Shown piece after piece: positions 37,717 to 46,900 of a stretch of 64,000 bases of DNA. The notes beneath the pieces were generated by a model that saw only the letters and a program-made list of their open reading frames with translations, was not told where the DNA came from and made no database searches. Numbering within the stretch: position 1 is the stretch's first letter; every line of letters begins with the position of its first letter. The DNA comes from CAVWUA01 sp963758025 (GTDB lineage Bacteria > Planctomycetota > Planctomycetia > Isosphaerales > Isosphaeraceae). The position numbers were made by a program, and so were the translations under genes. The stretch spans positions 620,001 through 684,000 of the forward strand of contig CAVWUA010000006.1 of the NCBI GenBank assembly GCA_963758025.1. The letters are read 5' to 3'.

Positions 37717-39168
37717 TCACCCGTTCTTCCTCGGCTGGCGGCTCCAGGCGTAGAGGGCGACGGCGGTTGCGGTTGCGGCGTTCAGGGATTCGACGCCGGG
37801 GGCGATCGGAATGCGGCGGCAAGGCCCCTGGCGCAACCGTTCCGGCAGGCCCGGCCCCTCCAGACCGGCGACGAGGCCGAAGCGCTCGGGCCAGGGGGCG
37901 GCGTCGAGGTCCTCGCCGTCGGTCGAAAGGGCGATCAAGGGGTGCCGGGAGGGGTCGAGATCCGCGAGTGACGGGCCTTGCCACAGCGGCACCTGGAACA
38001 GCGCGGTACCTCCCGCGCGGGCGGCCTTGGGGTGGAACGGGTGGGCGGCTTCGCGGAGCAGGACGATCCGCGACGCGCCGAAGGCCGCCGCCGAGCGGAT
38101 CACCGCGCCGACGTTCTCCGGGTCCTGAAACGGCACGAACAGCGTGCAGCCGTCCGGCCAGGGTTCGTCCCCCGTCCAGACCGGCATCTCGGGCACGCGC
38201 ACGAGCAACAAGGGCGCGTGCGTGCCGGCGGTATCGAGTTCCTGAAACAGCGGCTCGGCCAGCCGGAGCCAGGTCAAGGAGGGGGCCTCGGGCGGCGGTG
38301 GGGGACCGTCCGGGCCGGTCAGCCACGCCTCGACGTGCTCGGGGAAGCGCTCCAGAACCTCCGCGATCGGCCGGGGACCGGCCAGGAGGGCCTTGCCGTG
38401 CTTGCGGATGCCCCGCCCGTGGAGCAGGTCGCGGCCGAGCTTGAACGTCGCGTTCGTTGCGCTGGTGACCTCGCGGATCGGACCGGCATGTTGCGCGGCG
38501 GGGGATTCCTCTCGCTCGCGCGCGGGGCCTTCCAGACGCTCGTACACGACGAGGCGGCGGCGGTGGGTCGTGCCGGGGATCGTGTAGGCATGATCGGCGA
38601 CCAGGCGGAACGACGCCTCATGGGTCTGCCGCGCCTCGGCGATCTCGTCGTCGCACTCCGGCCCCTTCATGAAGAGCATCCGACCGCCCGTCTCGATCAC
38701 GCCGGCCACCCGGTCGAGCGTCTCGGGGATCGACGCCACGGCGCGGGTGATGACCCCCCGCGCCTTGTGCGGGAACCGCGCATTAACCTTCCCGGCGTGG
38801 ACTTCAATGTTGCTCAGCCCGAGTTCGTCACAGACGCGCTGGAGGAACTCCGCCCGCGCGCCGCGAGGCTCGGCCAGGATCATGCGAACGCCGGGCCGGG
38901 CGATCTTCAACGGGATGCCCGGCAGCCCCGGCCCCGAGCCCATGTCCACCAGGGGGGTCGGTAGCTCCTCGAACCGCAGGACGAGGAGACTATCCACATA
39001 GTGCTTCAGCACCATGTTCTCGAAGTTGTGGATGCGCGTGAGGTTCAGCTCAGGGTTCGCGGCGCGGAGCATCCGGTGATACGCCCAGAGCATGTCATAT
39101 TGATCAGGGCCGAGCGAGATTCCACAATCTTCGAGGATCGATTGCAAGGCGGCGCGACTTGGTGCCAT
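37717..39168 (-). CDS. rsmG: fusion of RsmG (16S rRNA m7G527) and SpoU-class RNA methyltransferase
   Basis: 483 residues holding two complete methyltransferases of unrelated folds. Residues 1-215 are RsmG: LNLTRIHNFENMVLKHYVDS, the SAM loop VDMGSGPGLPGIPLKIA (74-90), TRAVAS and MLFMKG. It methylates G527 of 16S rRNA at N7. Residues ~231-483 are a SPOUT enzyme: substrate domain TSATNATFKLGRDLLHGRGI, then motif 1 DPENVGAVIRSAAAFGA (349-365), motif 2 GLVAGLEGPGLP (431-442) and motif 3 IPIAPGVESLNAATATAVAL (453-472), forming the SAM-binding knot. SpoU enzymes methylate the 2'-OH of rRNA or tRNA; the target here is unknown. There is no stop or ribosome site at the junction (~215-232), so it is a true single chain. 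Confidence 0.9.
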   Translation of the reverse strand: MAPSRAALQSILEDCGISLGPDQYDMLWAYHRMLRAANPELNLTRIHNFENMVLKHYVDSLLVLRFEELPTPLVDMGSGPGLPGIPLKIARPGVRMILAEPRGARAEFLQRVCDELGLSNIEVHAGKVNARFPHKARGVITRAVASIPETLDRVAGVIETGGRMLFMKGPECDDEIAEARQTHEASFRLVADHAYTIPGTTHRRRLVVYERLEGPAREREESPAAQHAGPIREVTSATNATFKLGRDLLHGRGIRKHGKALLAGPRPIAEVLERFPEHVEAWLTGPDGPPPPPEAPSLTWLRLAEPLFQELDTAGTHAPLLLVRVPEMPVWTGDEPWPDGCTLFVPFQDPENVGAVIRSAAAFGASRIVLLREAAHPFHPKAARAGGTALFQVPLWQGPSLADLDPSRHPLIALSTDGEDLDAAPWPERFGLVAGLEGPGLPERLRQGPCRRIPIAPGVESLNAATATAVALYAWSRQPRKNG

Positions 39169-39178
39169 GAGTGGCGGC

Positions 39179-39490
39179 TTATGCCCCCTCGACGAGCGAG
39201 TCGAAGACGCGGACCTGAGCCCAGTTGTCGCGGTTCTCCTCGATGAACTGGAGGTGCGTCGGCGCTTCCTGGTAGGCGTCGTGCGAGGCGCGGTTGTCGA
39301 AGACGACGTGCAGGGCCACGTCGAAGTCGCGGACGTTGACCGGCCGGCTCAATTCCGGCTCCAGCAAGCCGCAGGCGAAGAAGACCACCCCCGGATGTCT
39401 CGCCAGGTATTTCTTGCAGGCATCCACCATCTTCTGCTTGGCCGCGTCGGATTGGTCCTTGAGTGCGAAGTAAACATTGTGCGCCAGCAT
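39179..39490 (-). CDS. Dabb (stress-responsive alpha/beta barrel) domain protein
   Basis: 103 residues from ATG 39490; the frame is open upstream only through the inverted repeat. Begins MLAHNVYFALKDQSDAAKQK, with the family's N-terminal strand and helix, then HPGVVFFACGLL and VRDFDVALHVVFDNRASHDA, ending QFIEENRDNWAQVRVFDSLV. Dabb proteins are small dimeric barrels with varied or unknown functions, often stress-linked. It ends 10 bases before the RsmG-SpoU start, so they are probably co-transcribed. Confidence 0.85.
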   Translation of the reverse strand: MLAHNVYFALKDQSDAAKQKMVDACKKYLARHPGVVFFACGLLEPELSRPVNVRDFDVALHVVFDNRASHDAYQEAPTHLQFIEENRDNWAQVRVFDSLVEGA

Positions 39491-39556
39491 GCGTTTTGAT
39501 GTTCCTTGATAATTGCGACGGCTCGAATGCCGCCCGGCCGGAATAACCAATGAGGA

Positions 39557-39624
39557 TGGGTGAGCGGGGCGAAACCCACCAATCAAAATCGTCGCTCTTG
39601 GGTGGGTTTCGCCCCGCTCACCCA
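39557..39624. repeat. 24-bp perfect inverted repeat (hairpin)
   Basis: Arms at 39557-39580 and 39601-39624 are exact complements with a 20-base loop. It sits between the leftward phosphatase-like gene (stop at 39641) and the Dabb gene (start at 39490). It may terminate or attenuate the phosphatase transcript on the minus strand, though there is no T-run. The arm reads like a dispersed repeat of the REP kind, which a genome-wide search would show. Confidence 0.7.
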
Positions 39625-39640
39625 CCTGGGAAAACCGACT

Positions 39641-40093
39641 TCAGCCGGTCGTCGGATGATCCGCCAGGTATTGCTCGACCATCTCCCGCAGCTTGCCATC
39701 GACCTTCAGACCCATCGCCTCGCCACGCGTCAGCGCCTCGGCGGGGGACCAACCCTGGGCCCTGGCCTGGTGCAGGAGGACCAGGGCCGCCGCGCGGCTC
39801 CCTTTGCGGCAGTGGACCAGAACCTTCTCGCCGGCATGGCGGTTGAGGAAATCCAGCACCCCCGTCACCCCGTCGGGCTCCAGGGGTTTGCCGCCGACGC
39901 CGTAATGGAGGTAATCCATCCCCAGCGCCCGCACGCGCTGACCTTCGGTCGCGGTGTCCAGAGGTTGCTCCGGTTCGCCGTCGTTGCGCAGATTCACCAC
40001 GCCGGCATACCCGTCCCGCGGGAGCGTCTCCAGATCCTCCGCGCTCGGCTGGTCGCTGATAACAATCGTCTCGGTGATCGGTTTCAGTTGCAT
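39641..40093 (-). CDS. protein tyrosine/dual-specificity phosphatase-like protein
   Basis: 150 residues from ATG 40093 with GGAGA upstream. The fold is that of the small BLH/DUF442 phosphatases: MQLKPITETIVISDQPSAED, then GYAGVVNLRNDGE, an acidic loop and the P-loop VHCRKGSRAA with Cys95 and Arg100 (Cx5R active site). It would remove phosphate from phosphotyrosine or a small phosphoester; DUF442 relatives are also linked to sulfide metabolism when fused to other domains, which is not the case here. First gene of the leftward cluster; its start is divergent from the TetR gene (225-base gap). Confidence 0.88.
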   Translation of the reverse strand: MQLKPITETIVISDQPSAEDLETLPRDGYAGVVNLRNDGEPEQPLDTATEGQRVRALGMDYLHYGVGGKPLEPDGVTGVLDFLNRHAGEKVLVHCRKGSRAAALVLLHQARAQGWSPAEALTRGEAMGLKVDGKLREMVEQYLADHPTTG

Positions 40094-40245
40094 GATGTCA
40101 TGCTCTCCGGAGAATCCCCCCGCGCTGTCACCCCCAACCCAGGCTACCCGAGACCCCCGCCGCAGGCCAAGACGGTACCGAGCCTCAGGCCCAAGGTTCC
40201 TGAGTTGTTGGAGATAGACAAAAGAAATATTCGACAAAATCCCTC

Positions 40246-40273
40246 TTGATGAGAGTCGAATCCTGCCCATAAT
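40246..40273 (+). promoter_or_regulatory. candidate promoter of the efflux operon
   Basis: TTGATG at 40246-40251 and CATAAT at 40268-40273 with a 16-base spacer. It precedes the TetR-type regulator and lies next to a palindrome, as expected for an autorepressed operon. Confidence 0.5.
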
Positions 40274-40276
40274 ACC

Positions 40277-40288
40277 TACCGTTCGGTA
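40277..40288. promoter_or_regulatory. candidate TetR-family operator
   Basis: TACCGTTCGGTA is a palindrome with 5-bp arms and a 2-base centre, embedded in ACCTACCGTTCGGTATAG. This kind of ACCG-N2-CGGT site is typical for many TetR-family repressors. It starts three bases after the -10 box of the candidate promoter, at the expected transcription start, so binding would block transcription of the operon. Confidence 0.6.
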
Positions 40289-40318
40289 TAGAAAGTTCAC
40301 TGTTGAGGAAATGGGGCT

Positions 40319-40960
40319 GTGGAGTTGGGTTTGAAGACAAGAGCGAATAGAGGCATCGCGGGATTTGGAGGAACGAGTGGAGTGGCGCGGCATATCGCCC
40401 AGATGGCCGCGCGCTTGTTCGCGACGCGCGGGTACGACGCGACGAGCGTGCGGGAGATTGTCGCGGCGGCCGGGGTGACGAAGCCGACGCTGTACTACCA
40501 CTTCGGAAGTAAAGAGGGGCTGGCGCAGGCGTTATTAACTCGTCCCATGTCCTTATTGTTAGATGATTTACGGGTGTTGGTCGAGGATGGGAGGGACCCG
40601 GTCGCCATGATGGCGGCGATGCTGGAACGGCATTTTCAATTCTGTCGAGAGGACCCCGACCGTTCGCGGTTTCTCTATGCCCTGTTCTTCGGACCGCTCA
40701 GCTCGTCGCTCTCGGCCGAGATTGCGGGCGTGGCTGAGGGTATGACGGAGGTCATGGGGGCGGGGGTTGTACGGATGGCCGAGGCTGGATGTATCGATCC
40801 GGCCCGATCGAGCGACTTCCTGGCGTCCCTGCGCGGGCTGCTCGTTATCCAGACCATGGACTACCTCTATCGTGGTGGAGAGCTGGGGCCGGACCTGGCG
40901 CAAAGCCTGGTGAACGATCTCTTGCGGGGTTTCGGCCAACACGAGACGGAGAAAGAGTGA
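40319..40960 (+). CDS. TetR-family transcriptional regulator
   Basis: 213 residues from a GTG with GAGGAA eight bases upstream. The DNA-binding helix-turn-helix is at ~27-68: AARLFATRGYDATSVREIVA then AGVTKPTLYYHFGSKEGL, the TetR signature. The C-terminal ligand domain includes RFLYALFFGPLSSSLSAEIA. Five TTA leucine codons fall within 13 codons (40532-40570), an unusual cluster in GC-rich DNA. It is the first gene of a four-gene unit, with its TGA overlapping an alternative GTG start of the adaptor (GTGA). Likely a repressor of its own operon, released by a pump substrate. Confidence 0.92.
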   Translation: MELGLKTRANRGIAGFGGTSGVARHIAQMAARLFATRGYDATSVREIVAAAGVTKPTLYYHFGSKEGLAQALLTRPMSLLLDDLRVLVEDGRDPVAMMAAMLERHFQFCREDPDRSRFLYALFFGPLSSSLSAEIAGVAEGMTEVMGAGVVRMAEAGCIDPARSSDFLASLRGLLVIQTMDYLYRGGELGPDLAQSLVNDLLRGFGQHETEKE

Positions 40961-40968
40961 CACGGACC

Positions 40969-42367
40969 ATGAGCGAGCGCAAGGCGTTGATCCGACGGTT
41001 GTTCCCGCTGGGAATGGCCCTGGTGCTGGGGGCCGCCGCCGGTTGCGGTTCGGCCGTGGACAAGGAGACCAAGGCGGACACCGGCCCCGAGGCCGTGCCC
41101 GTGACCGTGACCGAGGTCCTCACCCGGCCGGTCGAGCGGACCGTGGGGGTTGTGGGTACGCTCAAGGGGTGGGAGGAGGTCACGGTCGGCTCGAAGCGGT
41201 CCGGCCGGGTCATCCGGGTCCTGCACGACATGGGGGACCGGGTTGAGCCGGGCGCCCCCCTGGTCGAGCTGGAGACGGTGGACGCGGAACTGGAAATCGA
41301 GGCCGCCCGCCGTCGGCTCCAGGCCGAGCTGGCAAAGCTTGGCATCTCGGAGATGCCGAAGAAACCCGAAACTTTCGATATCGAGAAAGTGCCCTCTGTC
41401 GCCCAGGCCCGCATCACGCACGACCGCGCTCAGCGGCGAATTGACCCGGCAGCGCTCCCTGATCCAACGCGGGGCGGGGACGCTTCAGGATTTCCAGAAC
41501 GCCGAGACGGACGAGGCCGCCGCCGCGGCCGGGCTGGACGCCGCGCGCGTCACGGCCCGCTCGACCCTGGCCAGCGCCCAGGCCACCCAGGTCGCGCTGG
41601 AGGTTGCCAAGGAGGGATTGCGGGATTTGACCATTCACGCCCCGACCCCCTCCGAATTACCCGACGGGTTTGATGGCGCGTTAAAGTACGCGGTTGCCGA
41701 GCGTCGCGTATCCGAAGGGCAGATGCTTGGCCAGGGGGAGGCGGTCTATCGCCTGGTGGTCGAGGACCCCTTGCGGCTCTGGGCGAACGTGCCCGAGCGG
41801 TACCGGAGCCAGGCCAAGCTGGGCCTGCCGGTGCGGGTCCAGGCGTTGTCGCGCCCGGATCAGGAATTCGAAGGGACCGTCACGCGCATCAACCCGACGG
41901 TCGATCCGGTCAGCCGCACGTTCCAGGTCGAGGCACGGATTCCGAACGCATCGGGCCTGCTCCTGCCCGGCGGGTTCGCCAAAGCGTGGGTCCAGACCGA
42001 GCGCGTGGACGCGGCGAAGGTCGTGCCGATCGAGTCGGTGCTGCAATACGCCGGTGTCACCAAGATCTTTGTTCTCGACGGAGATCGCGCCGACGAGGTC
42101 CAGGTTTCGACGGGCCTTCAGGATGCCTCGGGGCTCTGGCCCGAGGGGGCGTGGATCGAGGTCGTCGGCAAGACCGAGCCCGTTTCCGAGAATGCCCTCG
42201 TGGTAACGACCGGCCAGACCCAGCTTGCCGAGGGGACACGGGTCATCGTTCGCGACGAGGAGCCGGAGGCGATCCCCGCGGCGGAACCAGCGGCGGCGGA
42301 GCCGGAGGCGGGACCGGCGGCGGCCGGGGAACAGGAGGAGGGGGATGCGTCGCGTCCGACTCCCTAA
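40969..42367 (+). CDS. RND efflux periplasmic adaptor (MFP/HlyD type, lipoprotein) (two-base frame break near 41440)
   Basis: About 466 residues after repair. N-terminal signal with lipobox GAAAGC, so probably lipid-anchored. Then VTVTEVLTRPVERTVGVVGT and VTVGSKRSGRVIRVLHDMGD (biotinyl-lipoyl half), RVEPGAPLVELE, a coiled hairpin (ELTRQRSLIQRGAG ... AQATQVALEVAKEGL), the second lipoyl half DLTIHAP, and the barrel with LGLPVRVQALSRPDQEFEGT. The tail is rich in Glu/Ala. Frames join by adding GC to CAGCGGCGA, giving DRAQRGELTRQR. GTG 40957 is an alternative start. It links the RND pump to an outer channel. It overlaps the next gene by 23 bases. Confidence 0.9.
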
Positions 42368-43880
42368 GGGAATGTTGCGCTGGCTCACTCCGCTGGCGAT
42401 CGGCCTGAGCTTGCTGGCGGCCGTCCTGCTGGTGCGGGCCCTGACCTGGAACTCGCGCCAGGTGGACCCCGGACCGGTCCCGGCGATGGTTCAGTGCGCG
42501 TGGGAGGAGACCGATCTCGACGCGGCCGTTGACCGGCTGGCCGGCGCGATTCCCATGCCGACGATCTCGCATGACGATCCCCGGCGGGTCGTCCCCGAGG
42601 CATTTCACAGCCTGCGCGACCACCTGACGAACTCCTTTCCCCTGGTGCATGAGCACCTGACGCGGGATGTCGTCGGGATGAGCGGGCTGCTCTACACGTG
42701 GCGAGGGACCGACCCCGACGCCGCGCCGATCTTGCTCTCGGCGCACCTGGACGTCGTGCCGATCTCCCCGTCCGACCTGCAAAAGTGGACCTATGCCCCG
42801 TTTTCGGGAGAGATCGCCGAGGAGGACGGGACGACCTACGTCTGGGGTCGTGGGACGCTGGATGACAAGTCGGCCGTGCTGGCGATGCTCGAAGCCGTCG
42901 AGGCGCTGCTGTCCGTCGGGTTCGAGCCGGCGCGGACGGTCTTACTGGCGTTCGGTCACGATGAGGAGGTCGGCGGCAAGGACGGCGCGGCGCGAATCGC
43001 GGCCTTGCTCGCCGAACGCGATGTCAAGCCCCTGTTCCTGCTCGACGAAGGCGGGGCCATCACCGAGGGGATTGTCCCCGGCATGGATGGTCAGGCCGTC
43101 GGCCTGATCGGAATCGCGGAGAAGGGTTACGCCAGCGTCGTCCTGATGGCGAGATCGACGGGTGGGCATTCGTCGATGCCTCCAAAACACACGGCCATCG
43201 GCAAGGTGGCCGCGGCCGTCCGTGCGCTGGAGGAGCACCCGATGCCTCCCCGTTTGAACGGCGCCGCCGGGTTGATGTTCGACTACATTGGTCCGGAGAT
43301 GCCGTTCTATCCGAGGATCGTCTTCGCCAATCGCTGGCTGTTCGGCCCCTTGATCGAGCGGCAGATGGCGGCGAAACCCAGTTCGAACGCCGTCCTGCGC
43401 ACGACCACCGCGGCGACGATGATCGACGGCGGCGTGAAGGACAACGTCCTGCCGGCCGAGGCCCGCGCGGTGGTCAATTTTCGGATCAAGCCGGGGGATG
43501 ACCTCGATGCGGTCCTCCGGCACGTGCAAGATACCGTGGCGGGAACCGGCGTGAAGGTGGCCCTGCTCGGCTCGTCGGAGCACCACGACCCGCCCCGGCC
43601 GTCGAGCGTTGACACGGCCGGGTTCCGCCTGATTGAACAATCGATCCGTCGCGTGCGGCCCGGCACGGTTGTCACCCCCAGCCTGACCGTCTCGGCCAGC
43701 GACTCGCACCATTATCAGGACCTCTGCGACGCCATCTACAGGTTCCGCCCGTATGTTCTCGGCCCCGATGATACGGCCCGCATTCATGGCGTGGACGAAC
43801 GGATCGCGGTGGAAACGTACGGGGACTGCATCCGCTTCCACCTCGAATTGATCCACGACGCCGCATCCACGACCCGTTAG
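42345..43880 (+). CDS. membrane-anchored M20 metallopeptidase (carboxypeptidase S/PM20D1-like)
   Basis: 511 residues from ATG 42345, preceded by AGGAGGAGGGGG. One membrane helix at about residues 12-30. Di-zinc site: ILLSAHLDVVP (His, then Asp), GRGTLDDKSAVLAML (bridging Asp), GHDEEVGG (catalytic Glu and ligand Glu), and the C-terminal RIHGVDERI (His). TGGHSSMP marks the dimerisation lid. M20 enzymes split peptides or N-acyl amino acids; the closest named group is carboxypeptidase S and PM20D1, which hydrolyses or makes N-acyl amino acids. It is inserted in an efflux operon between adaptor and pump, translationally coupled upstream and 24 bases from the pump, so a role in processing or detoxifying the pump's substrate is plausible but unproven. 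Confidence 0.92.
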   Translation: MRRVRLPKGMLRWLTPLAIGLSLLAAVLLVRALTWNSRQVDPGPVPAMVQCAWEETDLDAAVDRLAGAIPMPTISHDDPRRVVPEAFHSLRDHLTNSFPLVHEHLTRDVVGMSGLLYTWRGTDPDAAPILLSAHLDVVPISPSDLQKWTYAPFSGEIAEEDGTTYVWGRGTLDDKSAVLAMLEAVEALLSVGFEPARTVLLAFGHDEEVGGKDGAARIAALLAERDVKPLFLLDEGGAITEGIVPGMDGQAVGLIGIAEKGYASVVLMARSTGGHSSMPPKHTAIGKVAAAVRALEEHPMPPRLNGAAGLMFDYIGPEMPFYPRIVFANRWLFGPLIERQMAAKPSSNAVLRTTTAATMIDGGVKDNVLPAEARAVVNFRIKPGDDLDAVLRHVQDTVAGTGVKVALLGSSEHHDPPRPSSVDTAGFRLIEQSIRRVRPGTVVTPSLTVSASDSHHYQDLCDAIYRFRPYVLGPDDTARIHGVDERIAVETYGDCIRFHLELIHDAASTTR

Positions 43881-43904
43881 GCGTGTTCATAACCAAGGAA
43901 ACCG

Positions 43905-46900
43905 ATGAACATTTCGGAAGTCTGTATCAAACGGCCAGTGTTCACCTGGGTTCTGGTGATGATCCCAGTGGTCATGGGCATTGTCTCCTACGGCAGCCTC
44001 GGGGTGGACCTGTTCCCGAGCGTCGATTTCCCCGTCTGCACGGTCACGACGGTTTTGCCCGGGGCGAGCGTCGAGGAGATGGAGTCCTCGGTCACGAAGC
44101 CGATCGAGGACATCGTCAACACGGTCAGCGGGATCGACGAGCTGCGATCGACGACCATGGAAGGGGTCTCGGTCGTCACCGTGCAGTTTCAGCTTTCCAA
44201 GAACGGCGATGTCGGTACGCAGGAAGTCCGCGACAAGATCAGCACGATCCTCTCCAGCCTGCCCGAGGGGACCGAGACGCCGATCATCGACAAGTTCGAG
44301 ACCGACGCGATGCCGATCCTGACGATCGCCGTCAGCGGCCGGCGCGATTTCCGAGAGGTGACGGAGCTGGCCCGCAAGCGGATCAAGGAGCGGCTGGAAA
44401 CCGTCGGCGGTGTCGGCGCGGTGAACCTCGTCGGCGGGCGGACCCGCGCGATGAACATCATCGTCGATACCGACAAGCTCGCCGCCTTCGGCCTGTCGAT
44501 CGACGACGTGCGATTCGCCCTCTTGCGGCAGAACCTGGAAGTGCCGGGGGGCCGGATCGACCAGGGGCCGCGCGAACTGGTCCTGCGGACCCTCGGACGG
44601 CTGAACTCGGCGGAGGAGTTCGCCGACCTCATCGTCGCCAATCGTAGCGGCTACCCCGTGCGGATCAAGGACATCGGCCGCGCCGAGGATTCCTTCGAGG
44701 AGCCGCGCTCGCTCGCCCGCCTGGATGGCGACAACGCGGTGAGCCTGGTCGTGCAGAAGCAGTCGGGGACGAACACGGTGCAGGTGGTCGATGCGATCAC
44801 GAACCGTCTGGCCGAGATCGCCCCGACCCTGCCGCCGGACATCACCACTGAGATCATCCGGGACCAGTCGCGGTTCATCCGCAACTCGATCGAGGAGGTG
44901 AAGTTCCACCTCTTGCTGGCCGCCGGTTTGGTCTCGGCGACGATCCTGCTCTTTATCCGGGACTGGCGGACGACCCTGATCGCCACCCTGGCGATTCCGA
45001 CGTCGATCGTGCCGACCTTCCTGTTCATGTCGATGATGGGATTCACGCTGAACAACATCACGATGCTCGGCCTGATCCTGGCCATCGGCATCGTGATCGA
45101 TGACGCGGTGGTCGTGCATGAAAATATCTTCCGGCACATGGAAGAGGACGGTCTGGACGCGATGACCGCCTCGCGGATCGGCACGCGTGAGATCGCGCTT
45201 CCGGTTCTGGCGACGAGCCTCTCGCTGATCGTCATCTTCCTGCCGATCGCGTTCATGGGGGGCGTGGTCGGCCGGTTCTTCTCCAGCTTCGGCCTGACGG
45301 TTGCCTTCGCCGTGGCGATGAGCCTGTTCGTCTCGTTCACCCTGACGCCGATGCTCTGCAGCCGGTTCCTCAAGCTGGAACCCGGCGAGGGCGGGCACGC
45401 CAGGAGCAAGTCGGGCCTGATCTATCGGGTCATGGATGGCGGCTACGGCGTGCTCCTGCGAGGGGCCTTGCGGTTCAAGTTCCTGGTGGTGATCCTCACC
45501 GGCCTGGTCATCTTCAGCACGGTCCCGATCGCCAAGGTGATGGGCGTCTCCTTGATTCCGCGGGACGACCAGAGCGAATATGAAATCTCGTTGAACACCC
45601 CCGAGGGCTACTCGCTCGAACGGACCGCCCGGTTGACCCGAGAGCTGGAGAACCGCGTCCGCAAGCTACCGGGCACCGTCCGCATCTTCACGACGATCGG
45701 CTCGCTCTCGACCGGCCAGTCGGTCAAGGGGCAGGGGGACGTCACCCATGCCACGATCTATGTCCGCATGAAAGATCTGGAGGAGCGGGAATACACGCAG
45801 TTCGACGTGCAGCAGCTCGCCCGCGAGATGCTCACCGATTACCCCGACCTGCGCGTCAGCGTCAACGACGTCTCCGCCTTCCAGGGGGGCCGCCGCCCGC
45901 AGACGTTCCAGGTCAACCTCGCCGGTCCCGACCTGAACGAGCTGGCCAGGTTCTCTGACAGCCTGAAAGCGGGCCTCAAAAACTCGGGCACGCTGACCGA
46001 CCTCGACACGACCCTCTCCCTGCGCAAGCCGGAGGTTCAGGTCGCGATCGACCGAGAGGCCGCGAGCGACCTGGGCGTCCCTGTCGGCACGATCGCCGAC
46101 ACCCTGCGCGTGCTGGTCGGCGGCCTGCCGATCACCAACTTCAAGGACCAGGGCGAACAGTACGATGTCTGGCTCCGCGCGGAGGCGTCCGACCGGGCCT
46201 CGGAGCAGGACATCTACAGCCTGACGATCCCCTCGTCCAGCGCCGGTCTGGTCAAGCTCTCCAGCGTCGCGGATCTGTCCGAATCGCGCGGGCCGACCGA
46301 GATCGAGCGCCTGGGACGCGAGCGAATCGTCACCGTCCTGGGCAACCCGAAGGACGGCGTCGCCCTGGGTGACACCGTCGCCGAGGCGAACCGAATCGTC
46401 GAGGAGATGAACCTCCCGCCGCAGTATTCCTTCGCCGTCAGTGGCCAGGCGAAGACCCTGGCCGAGACCGGCTATTACTTCATGGTGGCGTTCGTGCTGT
46501 CGATCGTCTTCATGTACCTGATCCTCGCCGCGCAGTTCGAGAGCTGGACGCAGCCGGTGGCGATCCTGATGGCCCTGCCGGTGACGATCCCGTTCGGCCT
46601 CCTGTCGCTGGTCCTGTTCCGCACGCCGATGGACATCTACGCGATGTTCGGCCTGTTCATGCTGGTCGGCATCGTGAAGAAGAACGGCATCCTCCAGGTG
46701 GACGCGACCAACCAGAACCGCGCCCGGGGGATGGACCGCCGCTCGGCGATCATCGATGCCAACCACACGCGGCTCCGGCCGATCCTGATGACGACCCTGA
46801 TGCTCGTCGCCGCGATGGTCCCGATCGCGCTCGGTCAAGGGCCAGGCTCCGGCGCCCGCGCGAGCATGGCGAAGGTCATCATCGGCGGCCAGATGCTCTC

